This document shows, piece after piece, positions 7,085 to 15,311 of a stretch of 64,000 nt of DNA. The translations under genes and the position numbers were made by a program. Every line of letters begins with the position of its first letter. Positions within the stretch are counted from its first letter, which is position 1. The DNA comes from Gaiellaceae bacterium (lineage in GTDB: Bacteria > Actinomycetota > Thermoleophilia > Gaiellales > Gaiellaceae): the NCBI GenBank assembly GCA_026002995.1, contig BPGK01000001.1, positions 1,674,001 through 1,738,000 on the forward strand, written 5' to 3'. A model generated the notes under the pieces. That model worked only from the letters and a program-made list of their open reading frames with translations. It was not told where the DNA came from and searched no databases.

Positions 7085-9289
7085 TCAGGAGGGCGTGACG
7101 CGGTAGGCGTCGAAGACGGCGTCGAGGTTGCGCAGTGCAGTGAGCAGCGAGCGGAGCTCCTTCACGTCCCCGACCTCGGCCGTGTACCAGTTCCGCGCCA
7201 TCCCGTCCTCGACGACGCCGCCGTAGGAGACGATGTTCGCCCCGTGCTCGGCGAACGTCCGGGCGACGTCCTCGAGCAGCCGAGGGCGATCCCACGCGTC
7301 GACCGCAACCTGCACGAGGAAGCCCGCCGTCGCGCCGCCCTCCCACTCGACGGATGTGAAGCGCTCCGGGTTCCGCTGGAGCGCACGCACGTTCGGACAG
7401 TCGTCACGATGCACGGTGATCCCGCGCCCGAGCGAGATGTACCCGACGATGGGGTCGCCGGGCACCGGTGTGCAGCACTTCGCGAGCCGGACGAGCACGT
7501 CCTCGACGCCGGGCACGGTGATCCCCACGCGCTCGCTCGAGACCGCCGTCCGCGCCCGCGCAGGCTTCGTCGAGACCGGCGGCTCTTCGGCGACCTCCTC
7601 GGTCTTGAGCCGCTGGATGACCTTGTTCACGATCTGGCCGGGCTGCAGCTTCCCGGATCCGAGCGCGACGTAGAAGTCCTCGGCCTTCTTGTAGCCCGCC
7701 TCGCGGATCACCTGCGCGAGCAGGCTCGAGCCCTGGAGCTTGCGGTAGGGGAGCTTCTGCGCCTTCAGCGCCTGGTCGAGGAGCTCGCGCCCCTTCGCCT
7801 CGGTCTCTCCGCGCGTCTCCCGCTGGAACCACTGTCGGATGCGGTTCCGCGCCCGCGAGGAGGTGACGAGCGCGAGCCAGTCGCGCGATGGCCCGCGACC
7901 GGACTTCGAGGTCAGGATCTCGACGAAGTCTCCGCTCCGCAGCCGATAGTGGAGCGGGACGATCCGGCCGTTGACCTTCGCCCCCACCGTCCGGTGGCCG
8001 ACGTCCGTGTGCACCGCGTACGCGAAGTCGATCGGGGTCGCCCCCGACGGGAGCACCTTGACTTCGCCCTTCGGCGTGAAGACGTACACCTCGTCGGAGA
8101 AGAGGTCGGTACGCAGGCTCCGCATGTACTCGCCGGGGTCTTGCTCGTCGGCCTGCCAGTCCATGAGCGACTTCACCCACTGGAGCCACTCGTCGTCTGC
8201 CTTCGCCCTGCGGCCGCGCTTGTACAGCCAGTGCGCCGCGACGCCGTACTCGGCCTCCTCGTGCATCTCGCGCGTGCGGACCTGGATCTCGAGCGGCTTG
8301 CCTTCCGGTCCGATCACGGTCGTGTGCAGCGAGCGGTAGCGGTTCAGCTTCGGCATCGCGATGAAGTCCTTGAACCGACCGGGCATGGGCTTCCAGAGCG
8401 AGTGCGCGATCCCGAGCGCCGCGTAGCAGTCGCGCGTCCCGTCCTCTCCCGACCGCTCGCAGATGACGCGCATGGCGGTGAGGTCGTAGATCTCGTTGAA
8501 CTCCCGGCCTCGCTTGGCCATCTTGTCGTAGATCGAGTACAGGTGCTTGGCGCGGCCGGTGATCTCGGCCGGAATGTCCGCCTTCGCGAGCTCGTCGCCG
8601 AGGATCTCCGCGGCCTTCGCGACCTGGGCCTCGCGGTCGGCACGCTGATCGGCGACCATCGCCTTCAACTCCGCGTACTTCCGCGGGTGGAGCGTTTGGA
8701 ACGCGAGGTCCTCGAGCTCCCACTTGAGCGCGTGGATCCCGAGTCGATGCGCGAGCGGCGCGTACACCTCGAGCGTCTCGCGCGCCTTCTGCGCCTGCTT
8801 CTGGCGGCCGAGGTACTCGATCGTCCGCATGTTGTGCAGCCGGTCCGCAAGCTTGATGAGGATGACGCGGACGTCCTGGGCCATCGCGACGATCATCTTC
8901 CGGTAGTTCTCGGCCTCCGCCTGCTCGCGGCTCTGGAAGCTGATGCGCGTCAGCTTCGTAACCCCCTCCACGAGCTGGGCGACCTCCGGCCCGAACTCCG
9001 CGCGGAGGGTCTCCACGTCCATGCCCGTGTCCTCGAGCACGTCGTGGAGGAGCGCGGCAGCGATCGTCTGCTCGTCGAGATGGAGCTCGGCGCAGATGCG
9101 GGCGACGCCGAGCGGGTGGTGGATGAACTCCTCGCCCGACCGCCGCGTCTGGCCCTCGTGCGCCCGTTCCGCGACCTCGAACGCGCTCCGGATCAGCGCC
9201 TTGTCGACGTCCGGGTTGTACGCCTCGACCTCGGCGATGAGCTCGTCGACGAGGTCTTGGTGCTGGCTGCGAGCGTCGACGACCGTCAT
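7085..9289 (-). CDS. rel: Bifunctional (p)ppGpp synthetase/hydrolase Rel
   Basis: A 734-aa long RelA/SpoT homologue. In order: HD hydrolase domain (HHPLGVARI, then LLHDVLEDT, intact HD), synthetase domain (EIYDLTAMRVIC ... KLNRYRSLHTTVIGPEGKPLEIQVRT), TGS domain (VFTPKGEVKVLPSGATPIDFAYAVH), a helical/zinc-finger region with LAKCCTPVPGDPIVGYIS, and a C-terminal ACT domain. Both catalytic halves look intact, so it should make and destroy the stringent alarmone, with ribosome sensing through the C-terminal half. The start is preceded by TACACT six bases upstream. It converges with htrA across 24 bp. Confidence 0.96.
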   Translation of the reverse strand: MTVVDARSQHQDLVDELIAEVEAYNPDVDKALIRSAFEVAERAHEGQTRRSGEEFIHHPLGVARICAELHLDEQTIAAALLHDVLEDTGMDVETLRAEFGPEVAQLVEGVTKLTRISFQSREQAEAENYRKMIVAMAQDVRVILIKLADRLHNMRTIEYLGRQKQAQKARETLEVYAPLAHRLGIHALKWELEDLAFQTLHPRKYAELKAMVADQRADREAQVAKAAEILGDELAKADIPAEITGRAKHLYSIYDKMAKRGREFNEIYDLTAMRVICERSGEDGTRDCYAALGIAHSLWKPMPGRFKDFIAMPKLNRYRSLHTTVIGPEGKPLEIQVRTREMHEEAEYGVAAHWLYKRGRRAKADDEWLQWVKSLMDWQADEQDPGEYMRSLRTDLFSDEVYVFTPKGEVKVLPSGATPIDFAYAVHTDVGHRTVGAKVNGRIVPLHYRLRSGDFVEILTSKSGRGPSRDWLALVTSSRARNRIRQWFQRETRGETEAKGRELLDQALKAQKLPYRKLQGSSLLAQVIREAGYKKAEDFYVALGSGKLQPGQIVNKVIQRLKTEEVAEEPPVSTKPARARTAVSSERVGITVPGVEDVLVRLAKCCTPVPGDPIVGYISLGRGITVHRDDCPNVRALQRNPERFTSVEWEGGATAGFLVQVAVDAWDRPRLLEDVARTFAEHGANIVSYGGVVEDGMARNWYTAEVGDVKELRSLLTALRNLDAVFDAYRVTPS

Positions 9290-9295
9290 GGGCTC

Positions 9296-9301
9296 AGTGT
9301 A
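9296..9301 (-). promoter_or_regulatory. -10 element of a leaderless promoter (rel)
   Basis: TACACT on the minus strand, six bases before the rel ATG. It sits inside a 14-bp palindrome CTCAGTGTACTGAG (9293-9306), which could let a dimeric regulator cover the promoter. Confidence 0.5.
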
Positions 9302-9454
9302 CTGAGCGCCTCTCCCGCGCCCACGCGCGCAGGATCGGGCACCGCTCCGTCGAACCCAGACCGCCCATGCGCCTGCTCCACGAGCGACTGCGCCGGCGCT
9401 CCGCGCGTAGGCTCGCGCTCGCCTTGCGCGACGCGCTCCTGCCGCCGAGCGGCG

Positions 9455-11329
9455 TCACGCGGCGCGCCGAAGCGACTCGCGCTCGAGCAGCGAGCGGAAC
9501 GTCTCCGACTCGAGGAGCTGCCGGCGCCCGACCGCGCCTCCGGTCAGACCGAGCTCCTCGAAGACGCGTCGCGCCTCCGGCGTCCACGCCTCCTCGCCCG
9601 CGCGCCAGAGGGTGACGAAGCGGTCGCGCAGGGCCTCGTAGCGCTCGTCGGTCTCGAACAGGCGGCGCACGACGAGTTGAGGCGCGACCGTGCCGTTCCA
9701 CCGGTTCTCCTTCAACCGGAACGCGATGTCGAAGAGCGCGTCCGCTCGCACCCGATCGAGCTGGCCGCCCTGCCCGAACGCGATCGCCGTGCCCGCGTCA
9801 CGGTCGCGCTGACGGACGCGGAAGCGCAGATGCCTCCCGTCCCCCACGGCGCTCGGCGCGACGACGCGGGCCGCGGGGACGAGGAGCGTGACGTCGGGGT
9901 TGCCGAGCCCGAACGGCCCGAGGCGCTCGAGCTCGTGGGCGAGGTCGAGCGTGAGGTCGCTTCCGGAGACGACCGCGTCGATCGTCGTCACCGGGCGCAG
10001 GTCGTCGTCCGTGAGCGCCGCATCCGCGTGCGCCCCGAAGGCATGGGCGAAGGCCTCGAGCCGCGAGGGGTCGATCGAGAGCCCGGCCGCCGCGCGATGG
10101 CCGCCGAACCGCTCGAGGTGCTCCGAGCAGGCGGCGAGCGCGCCGTGGAGGTCGAAGGGCGGAATCGAGCGCCCCGACCCCTTCCAGGCCTCGTGCGAGG
10201 AGGCGACGAGGACGACCGGCCGCTGGAACCGTTCGACGAGCCGCGAGGCGACGATGCCGATCACCCCCTCGTGCCAGTCCTCGCTCCAGAGGACGTACCC
10301 GCGCCGTCGACGCTCGCGGGGTGGGAGCGCCTCGACGAGCGCCAGGGCCTCGCCGAGGATGCGGTCCTCGACTCCTTGGCGCTCACGGTTCAGCTCCTCG
10401 AGCTGCGCCGCGAGCTCCCGCGCCTCCGCAGCGTCCTCCGTCAGGATGAGCTCGAGGGCGACGTCCGGCCGGCACAGACGACCAGCCGCGTTGATGCGGG
10501 GCGCGAGGCGGAAGCCGACCGCTGCCGCGTCGACCGTCGCGGGATCGACGCGGGCGTTCCGCATGAGCTCCCGCAACCCGACCCGCCGCGTCGCCGCGAG
10601 CGCCCGGAGCCCGGCGACGGCGAGTGCGCGGTTCTCGTCCACGAGCGGAACGACGTCGGCGATGGTCGCGAGCGCAACGAGGTCGAGGTGGCGGCGGAGC
10701 GCAGGGTGGTCTGCGCCGAGGAGCGCCTCGCCGAGCTTGTGGACGACCCCGGTCCCGCAGAGCTCCGGGAACGGGTACCGCGACGGCCGGGTGGCGACCA
10801 CGGGGCAGTCGGGGAGCGCGTCGTCCGGTCGATGGTGGTCGGTCACGACGACTTCGAGCCCGCGAGCCCGCGCTTCCGCGACCTCCTCGCGAGCCGTGAT
10901 CCCGCAGTCCACCGTAAGCACGAGCCCGACGCCCTCGTCGCTGAGCCGAGCGAGCGTGTCCCGCGAGACGCCGTAGCCCTCCTCGAATCGGCTCGGCAGG
11001 TGCCACGTCACGTCGGCGCCGAGCTCTCTGAGGTACAAGATCCCGAGAGCCGTCGCACAGATGCCGTCCACGTCGTAGTCGCCGTGGACGCAGATGCGCT
11101 CGCCGCGCGCGACCGCCCCACGGATCCGCTCGACGGCGTCGGCCACGTCGCCGAGGAGGAACGGGTCGTACCCGGGCAGGTCGGCTGCGAGGAAGCGCCG
11201 GGCGGCCTCCGGATCGGCGTACCCCCGTCGCGCGAGCACCGACGCCGTCACCTCGGTCACCCCCAACTCGCTCACGAGCCGAGAGACGACGGAGGGGTCG
11301 ACCGGCCCGATTCTCCACGCGTCGCTCAC
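9455..11329 (-). CDS. recJ: Single-stranded-DNA-specific exonuclease RecJ
   Basis: A 624-aa DHH-family 5'-3' exonuclease used in recombination and mismatch repair. Visible motifs are CVHGDYDVDGICATA (motif I), VLTVDCGI (II), VVVTDHHRPDD (III, DHH) and the DHHA1 region with ERFGGHRAAAGLSI, followed by the OB-fold segment LRFRVRQRDRDAGTAIAFG. I chose GTG at 11329 (VSDAWRIGP) because the family begins shortly before the W-x-(I/L) segment; the frame stays open upstream as usual for this GC content. It is followed by about 60 C-terminal residues (RRVFEELGLTGG) typical of actinobacterial RecJ. Confidence 0.93.
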   Translation of the reverse strand: MSDAWRIGPVDPSVVSRLVSELGVTEVTASVLARRGYADPEAARRFLAADLPGYDPFLLGDVADAVERIRGAVARGERICVHGDYDVDGICATALGILYLRELGADVTWHLPSRFEEGYGVSRDTLARLSDEGVGLVLTVDCGITAREEVAEARARGLEVVVTDHHRPDDALPDCPVVATRPSRYPFPELCGTGVVHKLGEALLGADHPALRRHLDLVALATIADVVPLVDENRALAVAGLRALAATRRVGLRELMRNARVDPATVDAAAVGFRLAPRINAAGRLCRPDVALELILTEDAAEARELAAQLEELNRERQGVEDRILGEALALVEALPPRERRRRGYVLWSEDWHEGVIGIVASRLVERFQRPVVLVASSHEAWKGSGRSIPPFDLHGALAACSEHLERFGGHRAAAGLSIDPSRLEAFAHAFGAHADAALTDDDLRPVTTIDAVVSGSDLTLDLAHELERLGPFGLGNPDVTLLVPAARVVAPSAVGDGRHLRFRVRQRDRDAGTAIAFGQGGQLDRVRADALFDIAFRLKENRWNGTVAPQLVVRRLFETDERYEALRDRFVTLWRAGEEAWTPEARRVFEELGLTGGAVGRRQLLESETFRSLLERESLRRAA

Positions 11330-11373
11330 GTCGTGGACGGTACGGGCGCCGTCGGATGGCGCTCGGGACGCGG

Positions 11374-11577
11374 TCAGCCGCCGCGGCGGGCGCGGATCGA
11401 GTCGAGGACGATCTTCACCCAGAGGAGGACGAGCCCCACGGTGAGACCGACCACGACGACCGCGATCGGCGCGTAGTACGCCATCTGGACGAGCGAGTAG
11501 CGCGTCACCGCGGCCCCGACGAGCCAGATCGCGAGCACCGCGAGCGACATCGCGATCCACAGACGGCGGCTTCCCAC
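11374..11577 (-). CDS. Small two-helix membrane protein
   Basis: A 67-aa protein (VGSRRLWIAM start) with two hydrophobic segments: about residues 7-25 (IAMSLAVLAIWLVGAAV) and 32-56 (YYAPIAVVVVGLTVGLVLLWVKI), and a short basic tail RARRGG. It lies 44 bp upstream of recJ on the same strand and may be cotranscribed. I do not recognise a family. GTG at 11577 is chosen over the longer frame because the upstream residues are low-complexity. Confidence 0.6.
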   Translation of the reverse strand: MGSRRLWIAMSLAVLAIWLVGAAVTRYSLVQMAYYAPIAVVVVGLTVGLVLLWVKIVLDSIRARRGG

Positions 11578-11659
11578 GTCCGGGAGCGTAGCCCGCACAG
11601 CCACAGACGACCGCGGTGAGGCGCAGCGTCGCCCCATTCTCTCCGGCCAGACAGCTCGC

Positions 11660-11665
11660 TACCCT
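11660..11665 (+). promoter_or_regulatory. -10 element of a leaderless promoter
   Basis: TACCCT followed by seven bases and the GTG at 11673. This placement decides the start of the uncharacterised gene at 11673. Confidence 0.4.
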
Positions 11666-11672
11666 GAGATAC

Positions 11673-12128
11673 GTGTTGACGGCCAACTACCGCTCGGGGG
11701 ACGACTTCGTCGTCGAGTTCCTCGGCCACCGCTTCGAGTTCAACGCGGAGGACTTCGAGGAGCGCGTGACCGCGGCGGCGGTCAAGCTCGGCCTCGTCGT
11801 CTCGAACGACCTCGACGACGACGAGCGGGCGGACTTGGTCGAGCTCGTCGCCGACGGGCGGATCGCCGAGCCCGCGAGCGGTCTCGGCGCATACCTCGTT
11901 CGGCACTGGGAGCGGGTCGCGCTCGTCGAGGGCGAGTCGCTCGTCTACTGGCTCCGCAAGCTCGTCTTCCGCGGTGCCTGGCTCGACCACCGCGTCAAGG
12001 AGGGCCTCCTCGACGTGTCCTGGATCGAGGGGACGAGCGAGTTCGGCTACGCCGAGCCCCGGGGCGGGAGGACGCTCCTCGAGCTCGCCCCGGTGCCGTC
12101 CTGGCACGAGTACCAGTACCGCGGGTAG
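11673..12128 (+). CDS. Uncharacterised acidic protein
   Basis: A 151-aa soluble protein I cannot assign. It has an acidic first half (HRFEFNAEDFEERV ... LDDDERADLVELVADGRI), then a mixed region rich in Trp and Arg (YLVRHWERVALVEGESLVYWLRKLVFRGAWLDHRV) and a C-terminal PSWHEYQYRG. No signal peptide or membrane segment. Codon choice looks like the neighbouring real genes. The GTG start is seven bases after a TACCCT -10-like hexamer. It converges with ruvB with two bases between the stops. Confidence 0.65.
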   Translation: MLTANYRSGDDFVVEFLGHRFEFNAEDFEERVTAAAVKLGLVVSNDLDDDERADLVELVADGRIAEPASGLGAYLVRHWERVALVEGESLVYWLRKLVFRGAWLDHRVKEGLLDVSWIEGTSEFGYAEPRGGRTLLELAPVPSWHEYQYRG

Positions 12129-12130
12129 CG

Positions 12131-13141
12131 TCAGAAGAGACCGGCAGGAGCCGCCGGAGCTCCCAGGTGCTCGCGTCCGAGGGACGTGATCACCCGACCA
12201 CGAGGGGTGCGCTGGAGGAAGCCGAGCTGGAGCAGGAAGGGCTCGTAGACGTCCTCGATCGTGTCCGGCTCCTCCCCGAGCGACACGGCGAGCGTCGAGA
12301 GCCCGACGGGGCCGCCGTCGAACTTGTGCAGGATCGTCGCGAGGAGCTCACGGTCGGTTCGCTCGAGCCCGCGCTCGTCGACCTCGAGCAGCTCGAGCGC
12401 CTCGCGCGCGACCTCGAGCGTTACGGCGCCGGCGTGCCTGACCTCGGCGACATCCCGCACGCGCCGCAGGATCCGGTTCGCGACCCGCGGAGTCCCCCGG
12501 GCCCGGCGGGCGATCTCGTCCGCCGCCGCGTCGTCGAGCGCGACGCCGAGGATGCGTGCCGAGCGCCGGACGATCGACGCCAGCTCGGGCGGCTCGTAGT
12601 AGCCGAGGCGGAAGGTCATCCCGAAGCGGTCCCGGAGCGGCGTCGTCAAGAGCCCTGTGCGCGTCGTGGCTCCGACGAGCGTGAACGGCGGCAGGTCGAG
12701 CGTCAGCGTCCGCGCGCCGGCGCCCTGCCCGACGACGATGTCGAGCCGGAAGTCTTCGAGCGCCGGGTACAGGATCTCCTCGATCGCGCGGTTCACCCGG
12801 TGGATCTCGTCGACGAAGAGGACGTCACGCGCTTCGAGCCCGGTGAGGATGGCCGCCATGTCACCCTTGCGCTCGAGCGCAGGCCCGGCGATCGTGCGGA
12901 GCCCGACGCCGAGCTCCTCGCGGATGATGGTCGCGAGCGTCGTCTTGCCCAGTCCCGGCGGCCCGACGAGGAGGACGTGGTCGAGCGCGTCGCCGCGACC
13001 ACGGGCGGCGTCGAGCGCGATCTGGAGCTGCTCGCGGATCCGCTCCTGGCCGACGAACTCGTCCAGGCGACGCGGCCGCAGGGTCTGCTCGACCTCCTCG
13101 TCACCGTCGCGGAGCACCGGTGCGAGAAAGTGGCCGGTCAC
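12131..13141 (-). CDS. ruvB: Holliday junction branch migration ATPase RuvB
   Basis: A 336-aa AAA+ motor: N-terminal [12 protein letters not shown], Walker [10 protein letters not shown] (about residues 59-67), Walker [10 protein letters not shown] (about 107-115), sensor 1 GATTR, Arg finger region LRDRFG and the C-terminal winged helix ending [14 protein letters not shown], then a short Ala/Pro tail. Works with RuvA on Holliday junctions. Its GTG overlaps the ruvA TGA (GTGA); last gene of the ruvC-ruvA-ruvB operon. Confidence 0.97.
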   Translation of the reverse strand: MTGHFLAPVLRDGDEEVEQTLRPRRLDEFVGQERIREQLQIALDAARGRGDALDHVLLVGPPGLGKTTLATIIREELGVGLRTIAGPALERKGDMAAILTGLEARDVLFVDEIHRVNRAIEEILYPALEDFRLDIVVGQGAGARTLTLDLPPFTLVGATTRTGLLTTPLRDRFGMTFRLGYYEPPELASIVRRSARILGVALDDAAADEIARRARGTPRVANRILRRVRDVAEVRHAGAVTLEVAREALELLEVDERGLERTDRELLATILHKFDGGPVGLSTLAVSLGEEPDTIEDVYEPFLLQLGFLQRTPRGRVITSLGREHLGAPAAPAGLF

Positions 13142-13719
13142 GCCGCCGCTCCCCGAAGCGCCTCGCGGACTCGTTCCTCCGGCGGGAGGCCGGGATCGAC
13201 GCGTGCGAGCGCCTGCTCGGCTTCGGTCACCGAGAAGCCGAGCTCGACGAGCGCATCGCGGGCGACGACGTGCGCCGGCGGCGCAGCAGCGCCGGTCGGG
13301 AGGACGACGACATCGTCCGCCTCGGAGAGCCTCTCCTTCAGCTCGAGGACGATGCGCTCCGCCGTCTTCTTGCCGATTCCGGGGATCGCCTGGAAGCGAG
13401 CGGCATCGCCGAGAGCGATGGCGCGGCGGAGCTCTGCGGGCTGCGCGCTCGAGACGGCCGCGAGCGCGACCTTGGGCCCGACGCCGCTCACGGAGAGGAG
13501 CTGGATGAACAGGTCCCGCTCGGAGACGTCCGCGAAGCCGTAGAGCTGGAGCGTGTCCTCACGGACGTGCAGGTACGTCTCCACCGTCACCTCACGCGCC
13601 CCGTCGGCGCGCGCGAGGACGCTCGGAGTCGCTGCGACGAGGTAGCCGACGCCGCCCACGTCGAGGACGATCCCCTCCGCCCCACGGCCGACGACCGCGC
13701 CGCGCAGCCGCGCGATCAC
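13138..13719 (-). CDS. ruvA: Holliday junction DNA-binding protein RuvA
   Basis: A 193-aa RuvA with the N-terminal OB fold ([28 protein letters not shown]), the two helix-hairpin-helix elements ([18 protein letters not shown] and [23 protein letters not shown]) and the C-terminal RuvB-binding domain ([16 protein letters not shown]). It starts with GTG overlapping the ruvC stop and ends overlapping ruvB, so all three genes are translationally coupled. Confidence 0.96.
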   Translation of the reverse strand: MIARLRGAVVGRGAEGIVLDVGGVGYLVAATPSVLARADGAREVTVETYLHVREDTLQLYGFADVSERDLFIQLLSVSGVGPKVALAAVSSAQPAELRRAIALGDAARFQAIPGIGKKTAERIVLELKERLSEADDVVVLPTGAAAPPAHVVARDALVELGFSVTEAEQALARVDPGLPPEERVREALRGAAA

Positions 13720-14204
13720 CGGAGCACTCCCCTCCGCTTGGGAGCGAGCGCGTGGCAGATCGCGACGGCGAGCGCATCCGCCTCGTGCGAGGTGCCGGGC
13801 TCGACATCGAGCGCCAAGACGATGCGCACCATGCGCTGCACCTGCGCCTTGTCTGCGCGCCCGTAGCCACAGAGCGCTTGCTTTACGTGTGCAGGCGCGT
13901 ACTCCGCGCACTCGACCCCGGCGGCCGCGGCCGCGACGAGCACGGCGCCGCGCGCCTGCCCGACGGAGAGCGCGGTACGGGCGTCGGCACCCACGTACGA
14001 CTCCTCGAGCGCGACGGCGTCCGGCTCGTGCTCCGCAACGAGCTCCTGCACGCCCTCGAAGATCGTGAGCAGCCTGACGTCGAGCCGCTCCCGCGCGGAC
14101 GTCCTCCAGACGCCGGACAGCACCTCCCGGAGGCGCCCGTCGCTTTCGTGGACGATCCCGTACCCGCACGCAGCCGTCCCTGGGTCGATGCCGAGGACCT
14201 TCAC
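13716..14204 (-). CDS. ruvC: Holliday junction resolvase RuvC
   Basis: A 162-aa RNase H-fold endonuclease that cuts Holliday junctions. VKVLGIDPGTAACGYGI carries the first catalytic Asp, LEESYVG the Glu, and HEADALAVAICHA the C-terminal His/Asp pair. GTG at 14204 puts VLGIDPG at the N-terminus, as in all RuvC. The frame is open for another 570 bp upstream through the 105-bp tandem repeats, giving a theoretical 191-residue extension that I regard as an artefact of the 35-codon repeat period. Confidence 0.95.
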   Translation of the reverse strand: MKVLGIDPGTAACGYGIVHESDGRLREVLSGVWRTSARERLDVRLLTIFEGVQELVAEHEPDAVALEESYVGADARTALSVGQARGAVLVAAAAAGVECAEYAPAHVKQALCGYGRADKAQVQRMVRIVLALDVEPGTSHEADALAVAICHALAPKRRGVLR

Positions 14205-14250
14205 GTGGAGAAGGTACGCGCCGGTGCGGACGGCGAAGGCTGCGCACGGC

Positions 14251-14766
14251 TCCGGCGCGGGACGGACGAGCGGCGCGACGAGGGCGGCGCAGCCGCCCGC
14301 TTCAGGGGTGTTCCTGCGCGCTCCCGATCCGCGGAGGCGGATCGGGCGGGAGGCCTCCGGCGCGGGACGGACGAGCGGCGCGACGAGGGCGGCGCAGCCG
14401 CCCGCTTCAGGGGTGTTCCTGCGCGCTCCCGATCCGCGGAGGCGGATCGGGCGGGAGGCCTCCGGCGCGGGACGGACGAGCGGCGCGACGAGGGCGGCGC
14501 AGCCGCCCGCTTCAGGGGTGTTCCTGCGCGCTCCCGATCCGCGGAGGCGGATCGGGCGGGAGGCCTCCGGCGCGGGACGGACGAGCGGCGCGACGAGGGC
14601 GGCGCAGCCGCCCGCTTCAGGGGTGTTCCTGCGCGCTCCCGATCCGCGGAGGCGGATCGGGCGGGAGGCCTCCGGCGCGGGACGGACGAGCGGCGCGACG
14701 AGGGCGGCGCAGCCGCCCGCTTCAGGGGTGTTCCTGCGCGCTCCCGATCCGCGGAGGCGGATCGGG
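14251..14766. repeat. Five-copy 105-bp tandem repeat
   Basis: Copies begin at 14251, 14356, 14461, 14566 and 14671 and look identical; the last is cut at about 96 bp. Each unit holds two hairpins: GGCGGC-GCA-GCCGCC and CCGATCCGC-GGAG-GCGGATCGG. The period is exactly 35 codons, so several frames on both strands stay open. It fills the gap between the lipoprotein stop and the ruvC start. Function unknown; the second hairpin is terminator-like. Confidence 0.95.
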
Positions 14767-14789
14767 AGCTTGCGCACTCAGCTTGCGCG

Positions 14790-15311
14790 CTAGCAGTTCT
14801 CCTCCGCCCACGCGGAGAGGCGCTCGGCCGCCGCCTGCACCTCGGCCTGGTCGATCGAGCCGATCGCAGCCTGGATCTTCTGGAGGTCGTCGGCGCTCGG
14901 AACCTCCCCTGCTTTCAGGTCGAGGTCGGCGAGCGCATCAGCGTACTCGGCGTATGCGCCCGCGACCGTTTCGAGGTCGTCCTTGATCTCCTCGGGCGCC
15001 TTGGCGACGAGCTTCTGGAAGAGCTCGGACGTCTCGTCGTCCGCCATGCCCGCGCCGCTGAACGCCTGCGAGATCGCGGCGCCGATCGAGACGAGCTGGA
15101 GGCACTCCTCGGAGGCGAGCCCCTCGAGCTCCGACGTCTCGGTCGTGGTCTCGTCCGTCGCGGTCTCGGTCGTCGTCGTCTCCGTGGCGACGACGTCCGG
15201 CTCCTCGGCCGCCTCGTCGCCACCACCACAGCCCGCACCCACGAGCGCGAGCACGAGGACGAACACGACGAGCGACGCGAGCCGCACGGGCATGAAGGTA
15301 CACGATTTCAC
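14790..15311 (-). CDS. Secreted lipoprotein-like protein
   Basis: A 173-aa protein: short N-terminus, hydrophobic signal (LASLVVFVLVLALVGAGC) with a relaxed lipobox ending in Cys, then a Gly/Glu linker and a Thr/Glu-rich low-complexity spacer (TETTTTETATDETTTETS), followed by a helical acidic domain and a C-terminal Cys that could pair with the Cys in SEECLQLV. The GTG at 15311 overlaps the peptidase stop (GTGA) and has GAGAGG upstream; the ATG at 15293 is an alternative. Probably anchored outside the membrane. Function unknown. Confidence 0.75.
   Translation of the reverse strand: MKSCTFMPVRLASLVVFVLVLALVGAGCGGGDEAAEEPDVVATETTTTETATDETTTETSELEGLASEECLQLVSIGAAISQAFSGAGMADDETSELFQKLVAKAPEEIKDDLETVAGAYAEYADALADLDLKAGEVPSADDLQKIQAAIGSIDQAEVQAAAERLSAWAEENC

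Noticed and set aside
7244-11476. A 1410-codon plus-strand open frame antisense to rel and recJ
   Set aside because: It is the antisense shadow of two clearly homologous genes in high-GC DNA; its translation is Arg/Asp/Glu/Leu-rich with no recognisable domain.
14251-14766. CRISPR array
   Set aside because: The repeats are head-to-tail with no unique spacers, and no cas genes are present.
13716-14777. A longer RuvC with a 191-residue repetitive N-terminal extension
   Set aside because: RuvC proteins begin at the VLGIDPG strand; the extension is only the stop-free 105-bp repeat. Kept as a remote option in the repeat finding.
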